Shown here: positions 9,148 through 19,883 of the stretch, piece after piece | Layout of the letters: every line of letters starts with the position of its first letter | Position numbering within the stretch: the first letter of the stretch is position 1 | NCBI GenBank assembly: GCA_963816555.1 | Contig: CAWFLD010000017.1 | Span: 62,001 to 126,000, forward strand | From: Lutibaculum sp963816555 | GTDB lineage: Bacteria; Pseudomonadota; Alphaproteobacteria; Rhizobiales; Tepidamorphaceae | Direction of reading: 5' to 3' | DNA length: 64,000 bases | Position numbers and translations under genes: made by a program | Notes under the pieces: generated by a model | The model's database searches: none | What the model was told of the DNA's origin: nothing | The model's input: only the letters and a program-made list of their open reading frames with translations

Positions 9148-10116
9148 ATGGTGACAATCGTCGACAATCTCTCCGAGCGGCCGCGGCCGCGGCATCCCGA
9201 GAAGGCGAAGCGGCCGGAGAGCCCGATCCAGCGCAAGCCCGACTGGATCCGCGTGAAGGCGCCCGGCTCGCCCGTGTGGCGCGAGACGAACGCCATCGTG
9301 AAGGAGCACGGCCTCGTCACGGTGTGCGAGGAGGCGGGCTGCCCCAATATCGGCGAGTGCTGGTCGAAGAAGCACGCCACCTTCATGATCATGGGCGACA
9401 CGTGCACCCGCGCCTGCGCCTTCTGCAACGTCCGGACCGGCCTGCCCGAGGCGCTCGACGCGAACGAGCCGGCGAAGGTCGCCGACGCGGTCGCCAAGCT
9501 CGGCCTCGAGCACGTCGTCATCACCTCGGTCGACCGCGACGACCTGGCCGACGGCGGCGCGCAGCACTTCGCCGAGGTGATCGGCGCGATTCGCAACGCG
9601 GCTCCGGGCACCACGATCGAGATCCTGACGCCGGACTTCCTGAGGAAGCCCGGCGCGCTCGAGGTGGTCGTCGAGGCGCGGCCCGACGTCTTCAACCACA
9701 ATCTCGAGACGGTGCCCTCGAAGTACCTGAAGGTGCGGCCCGGCGCCCGCTACTTCCACTCGATCCGGCTCCTGCAGCGCGTGAAGGAGCTCGACCCCTC
9801 GATGTTCACGAAGTCGGGCATCATGGTCGGCCTCGGCGAGGAGCGGAACGAGGTCCTGCAGCTGATGGACGATCTGAGGACGGCCGACGTCGACTTCCTG
9901 ACGATCGGCCAGTACCTGCAGCCGACCCGCCGCCACCACGCCGTGGAGCGCTTCGTCACGCCGGAGGAGTTCCAGGGCTACGAGGCGATCGCCTACGCCA
10001 AGGGCTTCCTGCTCGTCTCGTCGAGCCCGCTGACGCGCTCCTCCTACCATGCCGGCGAGGACTTCGCCCGGCTGCGCTCGGCGCGGCTCGAGAAGCTCGG
10101 CCTGGTGACGGCCTGA
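9148..10116 (+). CDS. lipA: lipoyl synthase
   Basis: Radical-SAM enzyme that inserts two sulfurs into the octanoyl chain on lipoyl domains of 2-oxoacid dehydrogenases and the glycine cleavage system. Length is 322 residues. The auxiliary [4Fe-4S] cluster motif is CEEAGCPNIGEC and the radical-SAM motif is CTRACAFC. The third auxiliary-cluster ligand RSSY is near the C-terminus (LTRSSYHAGEDF). The stop codon shares one base with the start of the next gene (TGATG), so the two are coupled. Confidence 0.98.
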   Translation: MVTIVDNLSERPRPRHPEKAKRPESPIQRKPDWIRVKAPGSPVWRETNAIVKEHGLVTVCEEAGCPNIGECWSKKHATFMIMGDTCTRACAFCNVRTGLPEALDANEPAKVADAVAKLGLEHVVITSVDRDDLADGGAQHFAEVIGAIRNAAPGTTIEILTPDFLRKPGALEVVVEARPDVFNHNLETVPSKYLKVRPGARYFHSIRLLQRVKELDPSMFTKSGIMVGLGEERNEVLQLMDDLRTADVDFLTIGQYLQPTRRHHAVERFVTPEEFQGYEAIAYAKGFLLVSSSPLTRSSYHAGEDFARLRSARLEKLGLVTA

Positions 10117-10631
10117 TGCGCGAGTTCAGGACGAGACGGCACGTCAACCACAGTGCCGAGGACATGTTCGACCTCGTGGCCGATGTCGAGCGCTATCCCG
10201 AGTTCGTCCCGCTCTGCGAGTCGCTCACGGTGCGCGACCGCAGGCAGGAGGCGGGGGGCAGGGAGACGGTCATCGCGCGCATGACGGTCGCCTACAAGGT
10301 GTTCCGCGAGACCTTCACGAGCCGCGTCACGCTCGACCGGGAGAACCTGCGCATCCTGGTGGAGTACATCGACGGGCCGTTCCGCAAGATGGACAACCGC
10401 TGGGCCTTCCACCCGATCTCCGACACGAGCTCCGAGATCGAGTTCTATCTCGGCTACGAGTTCCGCCGGCGGACCCTGCAGATGGTGATGGGCGGCGTGT
10501 TCGATGCGGCCTTCGCCCGCTTCGCGCAGGCCTTCGAGCGCCGGGCGGACGTCGTCTACGGCCGCGGCGGCCGCAGGAAGGTCGCCGCCCCGTCCTCGGA
10601 CATGGCCGTGGGGGACAAGTCGAACGGCTAG
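10116..10631 (+). CDS. RatA/COQ10-type START-like lipid-binding protein
   Basis: 171-residue protein of the polyketide cyclase/START superfamily. Family marks are the N-terminal HSAEDMFDLVADVERYPEFVPLC and the later VEYIDGPFRKMDNRWAFHP, as in yeast COQ10 and bacterial RatA. Bacterial members beside lipA are often annotated as ubiquinone-binding chaperones or ribosome-association toxins; a quinone role is the more likely guess for an alphaproteobacterium, but the sequence does not decide. It starts on the last base of lipA and ends with a 4-nt convergent overlap with cinA. Confidence 0.88.
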   Translation: MREFRTRRHVNHSAEDMFDLVADVERYPEFVPLCESLTVRDRRQEAGGRETVIARMTVAYKVFRETFTSRVTLDRENLRILVEYIDGPFRKMDNRWAFHPISDTSSEIEFYLGYEFRRRTLQMVMGGVFDAAFARFAQAFERRADVVYGRGGRRKVAAPSSDMAVGDKSNG

Positions 10632-11143
10632 GGCCGGGCCTCGTCCGGCCGCTCGACGAAGTCCCGGATCATCGCGAAGGCCGTCCTCACGCTTTCCATG
10701 CGGATGCCCCGGCGGCCGATGTCGCCGAAGCACTCGTGGCGGTGGCGCGTGCGGCGGCCGGCGCCTGCGATGCCGAAATGGACGGTGCCGACCGGCTTCT
10801 CCTCCGTGCCGCCCGTCGGGCCCGCGATCCCCGTGACGGAAACCGCGACCTGGCAGCGGCCGCAGGCGAGGGCGCCCTCCGCCATCGCACGGGCGACCGG
10901 CTCGCTGACGGCGCCGTGAGTTTCGATCATGGCCGGCGGCACGCCGAGCAGCCGCTCCTTCGCCTCGTTCGAATAGGTGACGTAGCCGACCTCGAAGGCG
11001 CCGGAGGATCCGGGCGCCTCGGTCAGGTAGGCCGAGATCAGGCCGCCGGTGCAGGATTCGGCGGTGCCCAGCCGCAGGCCGTGGCTCTGCAGGAGCTCCA
11101 GCAGCGCCATCGCCTCCTCGAACAGCACCCGATCGTCGACCAT
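10628..11143 (-). CDS. CinA C-terminal-domain protein (nicotinamide-nucleotide amidohydrolase)
   Basis: 171-residue PncC-type enzyme predicted to deamidate NMN to nicotinate mononucleotide in pyridine nucleotide recycling. It consists of the CinA C-terminal domain only; the N-terminal MoaB-like domain of full CinA is absent. The active-site region AESCTGGLIS, GAVSEPVARAMAEGA and SVTGIAGPTGGTEEKPVGTV are intact. It begins 4 nt after ispDF, so the two form one transcription unit, an arrangement common in alphaproteobacteria. Confidence 0.94.
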   Translation of the reverse strand: MVDDRVLFEEAMALLELLQSHGLRLGTAESCTGGLISAYLTEAPGSSGAFEVGYVTYSNEAKERLLGVPPAMIETHGAVSEPVARAMAEGALACGRCQVAVSVTGIAGPTGGTEEKPVGTVHFGIAGAGRRTRHRHECFGDIGRRGIRMESVRTAFAMIRDFVERPDEARP

Positions 11144-11147
11144 CGCC

Positions 11148-12317
11148 TCACTCTCCTGCTGGCAAAGCCACTGTCACCACCGCCATGGCGGCGATGCCCT
11201 CGGACCGGCCGAGAAAGCCGAGCCTCTCGTTGGTCGTCGCCTTCACGCCCACGCGGTCGGCTGTAACGCCGAGCAGGGCCGCCACGGTTCCCCGCATCTC
11301 GTCGCGGTGCGGCCCGACCCTCGGCGCCTCGCAGACGAGCGTGATGTCGGCGTTGATCACCCGCCCGCCGCGGCCGGCGACGCGCTCGACCGCGTGCCGG
11401 ACGAAGCGGTCGGACGAGGCGCCCTTCCACTGCGGGTCGCTCGGCGGGAAATGGTCGCCGATGTCGCCGTCGCCGATCGTGCCGAGCAGCGCGTCGGTGA
11501 GGGCGTGCAGCGCCACGTCGGCATCGGAATGGCCGCTAAGCTTGCGGTCGTGCGGAATGCGGACGCCGCAGAGCCAGACGCCGTCGCCGGCGACCAGCCG
11601 GTGCACGTCGTAGCCCTGGCCGCAGCGGAACTCCTCCGCGCGCGGACGGGTGTCGGTCATGGTGAAGTCCTCGAGCGTCGTCAGCTTGCGGTTGCCCCGT
11701 TCCCCGGGCACCAGCAGGACGGGAAGGCCGGCCGCCTCGGCGACGGAGGCGTCGTCGGTGTGGGCGTCCCCCCGTGCGGCCGCCTGCCGGTGGGCGGCGA
11801 GGATGTCGGGGTAGCGGAAGCCCTGGGGCGTCTGGGCGGCGTGAAGCTCGCTGCGGTCGACCGTGCCCGCGACATAGCCGTCCCGTCCGCGCTTCAGCGT
11901 GTCGGCGACGGCCAGGGCCGGCAGCACGGCCGGCGCCTGCGCCAGCGCGTCGATCACCCTGCCGATCAGGGTTGTGGTGGCGAAGGGCCGCACCGCGTCG
12001 TGGACGAGCACGAGGTCCGGGGCCTCTGCCTCGAGTGCCTCGAGGCCCTTCAACACGGAGGCCTGGCGCGTCTCGCCGCCCTCGACCGGGCGCCGCACCC
12101 GGTCGTCGGGCGGCAGGACCGCGAGCGCCTCGCCGATGTCGGCCGCACGCACCACCGGCTGGACGATGTCGATCCCCGCGGCCTGCAGGAGCGTCTCCAC
12201 GCTCTGCTGCAGCGGCGCCTTGCCGCCGTACGGCCTGTACTGCTTCGGCCGCGGGTCGGCGGGGTCGGCCGCGCGGGTCCCGGACCCGCCGGCGACGACG
12301 ATGGCTGCGATCTTCAT
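11148..12317 (-). CDS. ispDF: bifunctional IspD/IspF (MEP isoprenoid pathway)
   Basis: Fusion of 4-diphosphocytidyl-methylerythritol synthase and methylerythritol cyclodiphosphate synthase, 389 residues. The IspD half (about 1-225) has GGSGTR and a CTP-binding PKQYRPYGGKAPLQQS; the Ala-rich insertion before PKQY is slightly unusual. The IspF half begins near FRCGQGYDVHRL with the metal-binding Asp-x-His, then GHSDADVALHALTDALLG and the C-terminal KATTNERLGFLGRSEG. The start is the ATG giving MKIAAIVVAGG; upstream in-frame codons are not IspD-like. IspDF fusion is typical of many alphaproteobacteria. Confidence 0.96.
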   Translation of the reverse strand: MKIAAIVVAGGSGTRAADPADPRPKQYRPYGGKAPLQQSVETLLQAAGIDIVQPVVRAADIGEALAVLPPDDRVRRPVEGGETRQASVLKGLEALEAEAPDLVLVHDAVRPFATTTLIGRVIDALAQAPAVLPALAVADTLKRGRDGYVAGTVDRSELHAAQTPQGFRYPDILAAHRQAAARGDAHTDDASVAEAAGLPVLLVPGERGNRKLTTLEDFTMTDTRPRAEEFRCGQGYDVHRLVAGDGVWLCGVRIPHDRKLSGHSDADVALHALTDALLGTIGDGDIGDHFPPSDPQWKGASSDRFVRHAVERVAGRGGRVINADITLVCEAPRVGPHRDEMRGTVAALLGVTADRVGVKATTNERLGFLGRSEGIAAMAVVTVALPAGE

Positions 12318-12485
12318 GAGCAGGTCACGGGGAGGGCGCAAAGGGTGGCTTGGATTGACATGGCCGGGAATGAACGACAAATCGGCGCCACCGCCAAGCC
12401 TCGGCCAAAGGACGGCCTTGCCTGTCGCGAGGAGTGTCTATATTTAAGGCACCATGTCACCCGCACAGGAAATGGGCACCGCTTC

Positions 12486-13485
12486 GTGATCAGGCCGCTT
12501 CAGATCGGGCCGGTCTCGCTCCCCGTCCCGGTCTTCCTCGCCCCGATGTCGGGAATATCCGACGCGCCGTTCCGCCGCCTCGCCACGAGGCTCGGCGCGC
12601 CCGTCGTCGTGAGCGAGATGGTGGCGTGCCAGGAACTCGCCCAGAACCATCCCGAAAGCGTGCTCCGCGCCGAGCATCATGGCGGTTCACCGCACGTTGT
12701 CCAGCTGGCGGGCCGGGAGCCGCGCTGGATGGCCGAGGGGGCGCGCCGCGCCGAGGCCGCCGGTGCCGACATCGTGGACATCAACATGGGCTGCCCGGCG
12801 CGCAAGGTCACGAGCGGCTATTCCGGCTCGGCCCTGATGCGCGACCTCGACCTCGCCTGCTCGCTGATCGCGGCGACCGTCGAGGCCGCGACCGTCCCGG
12901 TGACGCTGAAGATGCGGCTCGGCTGGGACGAGACGCAGCTCAACGCGCCCGAGCTCGCCCGCCGCGCCGAGGATCTGGGCGTGCGCATGGTGACCGTGCA
13001 CGGCCGCACGCGCTGCCAGTTCTACGAGGGAACCGCCGACTGGGCCGCCGTGCGCCCGGTGAAGGAGGCGGTCTCGATCCCCGTCGTCGTCAACGGCGAC
13101 ATCGAGGACGCCGCCTCGGCCCGGCGGGCGCTCGAGCAGTCCGGCGCCGACGGCGTCATGGTCGGTCGCGGGGCCTGCGGCCGCCCCTGGGCCGTCGCCG
13201 AGGTGGCCGCCGCCCTGACGCACGGCGACACCCGCAGCCGGGCGCCGGCGGATCTCGCCGGCTCTCGTCGCCGGCCACTACCGGGCGATGCTCGAGCATT
13301 ACGGCGAGGCGGTCGGCCTGCGGGCGGCGCGCAAGCATCTCAACTGGTACGTCGAGCGGGCGATCGCGTCCGAGGACGAGCGCGCCGCGGCGCGCCGCAG
13401 GCTGATGAGCGGGACGGAGGCCGGCGTCGTTCTCGAGGCGATCTCGGCGATCTTCGCCGGCAGGCACGAAAGGTGCGCAGCATGA
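12486..13485 (+). CDS. dusB: tRNA-dihydrouridine synthase DusB/NifR3 (one frameshift near 13258)
   Basis: FMN-dependent reduction of uridine in tRNA. A TIM barrel starts with LAPMSGISDAPFRRL; INMGCPARKVTSGYSGSALM carries the catalytic Cys, followed by VTVHGRTRCQFYEG, VVNGDI and MVGRGACGRPW. Near 13258 the frame slips by one apparent inserted base: APADLA in the first frame is followed by ALVAGHYRAMLEHYG in the next. The reconstructed length is 332 residues, as expected. The start is a GTG after a weak AGGAAA. The stop overlaps the ntrB start by ATGA. Its position ahead of ntrB gave the old name nifR3. Confidence 0.94.
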
Positions 13486-14627
13486 ACGGGCCCGCGGAAG
13501 GCGGCAGCAAGGCCTCGCCGGGTCCGATCCGGGTCGAATCCCTGTTCAACGCGCTGCCGCACCCGGTGCTCGCCGTCGACGGCAGCGACACGGTGGTGGC
13601 GGCGAACGCCGCTGCGGAGGATTTCTTCCAGGTCAGCCTGCCGGTGCTGCAGCGCCACGACATCGACGCCATCGTACCCTTCGGCAGCCCGCTGTTCGAG
13701 GTGATGCGCACGGTGCGCGAGCGCGGCGCGCCGGTCAGCGAGTACCGTGTGGCGATCGGCACGCCGCGGACGGGCGGCGAGCGCCTCGTCGACATCTACG
13801 TCTCGCCGCTGGTCGAGGACCCGCAGATCCTCGTCATCATGCTGCATGAGCGCACGATCGCGGAGAAGTTCGACCGCCAGCTCACCCACCGCGCGTCGGT
13901 GCGCAGCGTCGTCGGGCTGGCGAGCATGCTGGCGCACGAGATCAAGAACCCCCTGTCGGGCATCCGTGGGGCCGCGCAGCTTCTGGAATCGACGATCGAC
14001 GACAACGACCGCCCGCTCGCCACGCTGATCCGCGAGGAGACCGACCGCATCGTCAAGCTCGTCGACCGGATGGAGGTGTTCTCCGACAGGCGTCCCGTCG
14101 AGCGCTCGCCGATCAACATCCACGTCGTGCTCGACCGGGTGAAGCGGCTCGCGCAGAACGGGTTCGCGCGCAACGTGCGGTTCGGGGAGGAATACGACCC
14201 CTCGCTGCCGCCGGTCTTCGCGAACCAGGACCAGCTCGTCCAGGTGTTCCTCAACCTCGTGAAGAACGCGGCCGAGGCGATCCACTCCGGCGGCGGCGAC
14301 GACGGCGAGATCGTGCTGTCCACGGCCTTCCGGCCGGGCGTGCGCATGTCGATCCCAGGCTCGAGCGAGCGCGTCAGCCTGCCGCTCGAGTTCTGCGTGC
14401 GCGACAACGGCCCTGGCGTCAGCGAGGACCTGCTGCCGCATCTGTTCGACCCGTTCGTCACGACCAAGCCCTCGGGCAGCGGCCTCGGCCTCGCCCTCGT
14501 CGCCAAGATCATCGGCGACAATGGCGGCGTCATCGAGTGCGACTCCAAGCCCCGGCGCACCGTCTTCCGCATCCTGATGCCCATGTACACCGGCGAGCCG
14601 GAAGGCTCCCCACCTCAAGGAAACTGA
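13482..14627 (+). CDS. ntrB: nitrogen-regulation sensor histidine kinase NtrB
   Basis: 381-residue cytosolic kinase/phosphatase that controls NtrC according to nitrogen status through PII. A PAS domain occupies about residues 15-125; the phospho-acceptor His is in MLAHEIKNPLSG; the ATPase domain has VFLNLVKNAAEAI (N box), DNGPGV (G1) and GSGLGLALV (G2). It lacks membrane segments, in keeping with NtrB. The start overlaps the dusB stop (ATGA), and ntrC follows after 3 nt, so dusB-ntrB-ntrC are one coupled unit. Confidence 0.97.
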   Translation: MNGPAEGGSKASPGPIRVESLFNALPHPVLAVDGSDTVVAANAAAEDFFQVSLPVLQRHDIDAIVPFGSPLFEVMRTVRERGAPVSEYRVAIGTPRTGGERLVDIYVSPLVEDPQILVIMLHERTIAEKFDRQLTHRASVRSVVGLASMLAHEIKNPLSGIRGAAQLLESTIDDNDRPLATLIREETDRIVKLVDRMEVFSDRRPVERSPINIHVVLDRVKRLAQNGFARNVRFGEEYDPSLPPVFANQDQLVQVFLNLVKNAAEAIHSGGGDDGEIVLSTAFRPGVRMSIPGSSERVSLPLEFCVRDNGPGVSEDLLPHLFDPFVTTKPSGSGLGLALVAKIIGDNGGVIECDSKPRRTVFRILMPMYTGEPEGSPPQGN

Positions 14628-14630
14628 TCG

Positions 14631-16070
<1,440 letters not shown>

Positions 16071-16085
16071 AGCTCTGTATCCTTT

Positions 16086-16105
16086 TTGCAACTGCCGTGT
16101 TGCAA
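16086..16105. promoter_or_regulatory. perfect inverted repeat between ntrC and ntrY
   Basis: TTGCAAC and GTTGCAA flank a 6-nt spacer, 16 nt after the ntrC stop and about 90 nt before ntrY. No T-run follows, so it is not an ordinary terminator. The dyad resembles in outline both NtrC sites (TGCAC half sites) and CAA/TTG half sites reported for NtrX, but the spacing matches neither exactly. An operator for ntrYX expression is an inference. Confidence 0.4.
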
Positions 16106-16195
16106 TCAGGATCGAGCTGGCGCATTTTCCCCATGGCTTCGGGGGCAGGAGCGCAGGATTCGGGGCCGCGCAGGCTCCGCACTAGAGGACCGTAC

Positions 16196-18455
16196 GTGCC
16201 CGCTGCCGAGTACAACCAGATCCCAGCGGTGGAATTGGCCACGCGACGGAGCAGGCCGCTCCGCATCGCGGGGGCGACGCTCGTCGTCCTGTCGCTGATC
16301 TGCCGGTGCCGCGACCTTCGTGGTCCTGACCGGCCTCACGCCGATCCCGCCCGGCGAGAGCGTCGTGCGCGGCGCGCTGGTGGTCAATCTCATCCTGGTC
16401 GGCGGCCTCGTCGTGCTCGTCGGCCTCGAGGCCGGCAAGCTGTGGGTCGCGCGGCGGCGGGGCAGGGCCGGCGCCCGGCTGCACCTGCGCATCCTGGCGC
16501 TGTTCTCGATCGTCGCCGTCGTGCCCGCGATCATCGTGGCGATCGTCGCCAGCGTGACGCTCGACCGCGGCCTCGACACCTGGTTCTCCGACCGGACGCG
16601 CTCGATCGTCGAGACCTCGCTCGCCGTCGCCGAGGCCTATCTGAGGGAGCACGGCCAGGTGATCCGGGCCGACCTCCTGGCGATGGCCAACGACCTCGAG
16701 CGCGCCAAGCGCGTGCCGGATGCCGACCAGGAGTGGCTGCAGCGCTTCTTCACCGCGCAGGCGGCGATCCGCGCGCTGCCGGCGGCCTTCCTGCTCGACG
16801 AGAACGGCAACGTCCTGATGCAGGCGGAGACGCATGTCGACCGCAAGTTCCTGATGCCGCCGAAGGACGCGATCGAGAAGGCCAAGAGCGGCGAGGCCGT
16901 CGTCATCGCGCCGGGTCCGACCAACCAGGTCGGCGCGATCGTGCAGATGCCGAGCTTCGACAACGCGTTCCTCTACGTGGCGCGGGCGGTCGATCCGCAG
17001 GTTCTCAACTACCAGCGGCTGACCCAGGCGAACGCGGCGGAATACTCGAGCCTCGAGCGGCGGCGCTTCGGCGTGCAGATCGCCTTCGGGCTCATGTATA
17101 TCGGCTTCGCGCTGATCCTCCTCCTGTCGGCCATGTGGGTCGGCATCGGGGTCGCCAACCGGCTCGTCTCGCCGATCCGCCGGCTGATCGGCGCCGCCGA
17201 CCAGGTGGCGCAGGGCAATCTCTACGTCCAGGTGCCGGTGAAGCCCGAGGAGGGCGAGCTCGCGAGCCTCGGCGCGACCTTCAACAAGATGACGACGCAG
17301 CTGCGCTCGCAGCGCGACGAGCTCCTGAGCACGAACCAGGAGCTCGACGAGCGCCGCCACTTCATCGAGACGGTCCTCGCCGGCGTGCCGGCGGGCGTCA
17401 TCGGCCTCGACGGCGACGGCGTCCTGACGCTGACGAACCGCTCGGCGCGCGAGCTGCTCGGCTCAGAGGACCGCTCGCTGCTCGGCCACGAGGTCGACCA
17501 GGTGTTCCCGGAGCTGGCCGCCGCGCTGCAGAACGCCCGCGAGCACCCGGGCCGTCTGGTGCAGGACCAGGTCGTGCTGCGCCGGGGCAACAAGGAGCGC
17601 ACGATCACCGTCCGCGTCGCCTCGGAGCGGCACCGCGGCGCGCAGTACGGCTTCGTCGTCACGCTCGACGACATCACCGAGCTCGTGACGGCGCAGCGCA
17701 ACTCCGCCTGGGCCGACGTCGCCCGCCGCATCGCCCACGAGATCAAGAACCCGCTCACGCCGATCCAGCTCTCGGCGGAGCGGCTGCGGCGCAAGTACCG
17801 CAAGGCGATCACCACCGACGTGGAGGTGTTCGACCAGTGCACCGACACGATCATCCGCCAGGTCGGCGACATCGGCCGGATGGTCGACGAGTTCTCCGCC
17901 TTCGCGCGCATGCCGAAGCCGGCGATCGAGGCGGCGAACGTCGTCGAGACGGCGAAGCAGGCCGTGTTCCTCATGCGCGTCGGCCACCCCGACATCCGCA
18001 TCGACTTCAAGCAGCCCGACGAGCAGATCGTCACGCGCTACGACCGGCGGCTGATCTCGCAGGCGGTGACGAACATCGTGAAGAACGCCGTCGAGGCGAT
18101 CTCGGCGGTCCCGCCCGAGGAGCTGGAGGAGGGCGGCCGGATCTCGGTCGGCGTCGACCAGGCCGAGGGCTGGGTGAGCATCGACGTCATCGACAACGGC
18201 ATCGGCCTGCCGGCCCAGAACCGTCAGCGCCTGCTCGAGCCCTACATGACGACGCGCGAGAAGGGCACGGGCCTCGGCCTCGCGATCGTCGCGAGGATCA
18301 TGGAAGAACATGGCGGCCGGATCGAACTCGGAGACGCCCCGTCCGTTGCAGAAGGCGGGCACGGAGCGTGGGTTCGCTTGACTTTTCCTCTCGCGGTAGA
18401 CGAAGCCGCCGCCGACGTGGGCGAGCCCGAAGCTCGCGCCGCCGTCGAGTCCTAA
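16196..18455 (+). CDS. ntrY: membrane sensor histidine kinase NtrY (one frameshift near 16301)
   Basis: Partner kinase of NtrX. The order is: N-terminal membrane segments (IAGATLVVLSLIAGAATFVVLTG across the break, LILVGGLVVLVGLEAG, IVAVVPAIIVAIVASV), a periplasmic sensor loop, a further segment FGLMYIGFALILLLSAMWVG, HAMP, PAS (VLAGVPAGVIGLDGDG), phospho-acceptor His in RRIAHEIKNPLTPIQ, and ATPase motifs NIVKNAVEAI, DNGIGLP and GTGLGLAI. An extra base near 16301 splits LSLI from AGAATFVV; the reconstructed protein is 752 residues, normal for NtrY. The GTG start has AGAGGA 6 nt upstream; an ATG 21 codons earlier lacks a visible site. Confidence 0.93.
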
Positions 18456-18469
18456 GGAGCCTTCGGTAA

Positions 18470-19837
18470 ATGGCCAAAGACATTCTCATCGTGGACGACG
18501 AAGCCGACATTCGGGAGCTCGTCGGCGGCATCCTCGAGGACGAAGGCTTCCAGGCTCGCGCGGCGAAGAACAGCGACGAGGCGATGGCGGAGATCGGCGC
18601 ACGCCGCCCGTCGCTCGTCTTCCTCGACATCTGGCTGCAGGGCTCGAAGCTCGACGGGCTCGAGCTGCTCGAGATCATCAAGCAGGACCATCCCGACCTT
18701 CCCGTCGTCATGATCTCCGGCCACGGCACGATCGAGACGGCGGTCGCGGCGATCAAGGAAGGCGCCTACGACTTCATCGAGAAGCCGTTCCAGGCGGACC
18801 GCCTCGTGCTCGTCGCGCAGCGCGCGCTGGAGGCGAGCCGGCTGCGCCGCGAGGTGCGGGACCTGAAGGAGCGCTCCGGCGAGGCCGTGCAGCTGCTCGG
18901 CGGGTCGAGCGCCATGAACCAGCTGCGCCACGCCATCCAGCGCATCGCCCCGACCAACAGCCGCGTGATGATCTCCGGGCCCTCGGGGGCCGGAAAGGAG
19001 CTCGCCGCGCGCACGCTGCACGGGCTGTCGAACCGCTCCTCCGGCCCGTTCATCGTCATCAACGCGGCGACGATCACGCCCGAGAACATGGAGATCGCGC
19101 TCTTCGGCACGGAGAGCGAGAACGGCCGGCGGCAGGTCGGCGCGCTCGAGGAGGCGCACGGCGGCACGCTGTTCATCGACGAGGTCGCCGACATGCCGCG
19201 GGAGACGCAGAACCGCATCCTGCGCGTCCTCGTCGACCAGAACTTCCAGCGCGTCGGCGGCTCGGCCCGCGTGCATGTCGACGTGCGGATCGTGTCCTCG
19301 ACCAGCCGCGATCTCGAGCGCGAGGTGCAGGAGGGCCGCTTCCGCGAGGACCTGTTCCACCGGCTGAGCGTCGTGCCCGTGCGCGTTCCCGCGCTCGCCG
19401 AGCGGCGCGAGGACATCCCCGACCTCATCCAGCACTTCATGGGCCAGATCTCGCGCTCCTCGGGCCTGCCGGTGCGGCAGGTCGGCGACGACGCGATGGC
19501 GGTGCTGCAGGCGCATGACTGGCCGGGCAACGTCCGCCAGCTGCGCAACAACGTCGAGCGGCTGATGATCCTGGCCGGCGGCACGGCCGACGCCGTCATC
19601 ACCTCCGAGCTGCTGCCGGCCGAGGTCGGCGCCTCGCTGCCGCCGGCGCCCGGCTCGACCCGCGCCGAGCACCTGATGGCGCTGCCGCTGCGCGACGCGC
19701 GCGAGATCTTCGAGCGCGAATATCTCGTGGCGCAGATCAACCGCTTCGGCGGCAACATCTCGCGCACCGCCGAGTTCATCGGCATGGAGCGCTCGGCGCT
19801 CCACCGGAAGCTCAAGAGCCTGGGTATCGGCTCGTGA
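18470..19837 (+). CDS. ntrX: response regulator NtrX
   Basis: 455-residue regulator paired with NtrY, linked to nitrogen, redox and envelope control in alphaproteobacteria. Receiver domain: DIWLQGSKLDG, with the phospho-acceptor Asp in LVFLDI. AAA+ domain: Walker A SGPSGAGKE and LFIDEVADMP, but where NtrC has GAFTGA this protein has ALFGTESENGRRQVGALEEA, so the sigma-54 contact loop is missing. The C-terminal helix-turn-helix is NISRTAEFIGMERSALHRKL. It should act as a DNA-binding regulator without sigma-54 activation, as known for other alphaproteobacterial NtrX proteins. Confidence 0.96.
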   Translation: MAKDILIVDDEADIRELVGGILEDEGFQARAAKNSDEAMAEIGARRPSLVFLDIWLQGSKLDGLELLEIIKQDHPDLPVVMISGHGTIETAVAAIKEGAYDFIEKPFQADRLVLVAQRALEASRLRREVRDLKERSGEAVQLLGGSSAMNQLRHAIQRIAPTNSRVMISGPSGAGKELAARTLHGLSNRSSGPFIVINAATITPENMEIALFGTESENGRRQVGALEEAHGGTLFIDEVADMPRETQNRILRVLVDQNFQRVGGSARVHVDVRIVSSTSRDLEREVQEGRFREDLFHRLSVVPVRVPALAERREDIPDLIQHFMGQISRSSGLPVRQVGDDAMAVLQAHDWPGNVRQLRNNVERLMILAGGTADAVITSELLPAEVGASLPPAPGSTRAEHLMALPLRDAREIFEREYLVAQINRFGGNISRTAEFIGMERSALHRKLKSLGIGS

Positions 19838-19883
19838 CCGGACGGACCTTTCCCCTTCCACGACAGGTCTCGACGAGGACGCG

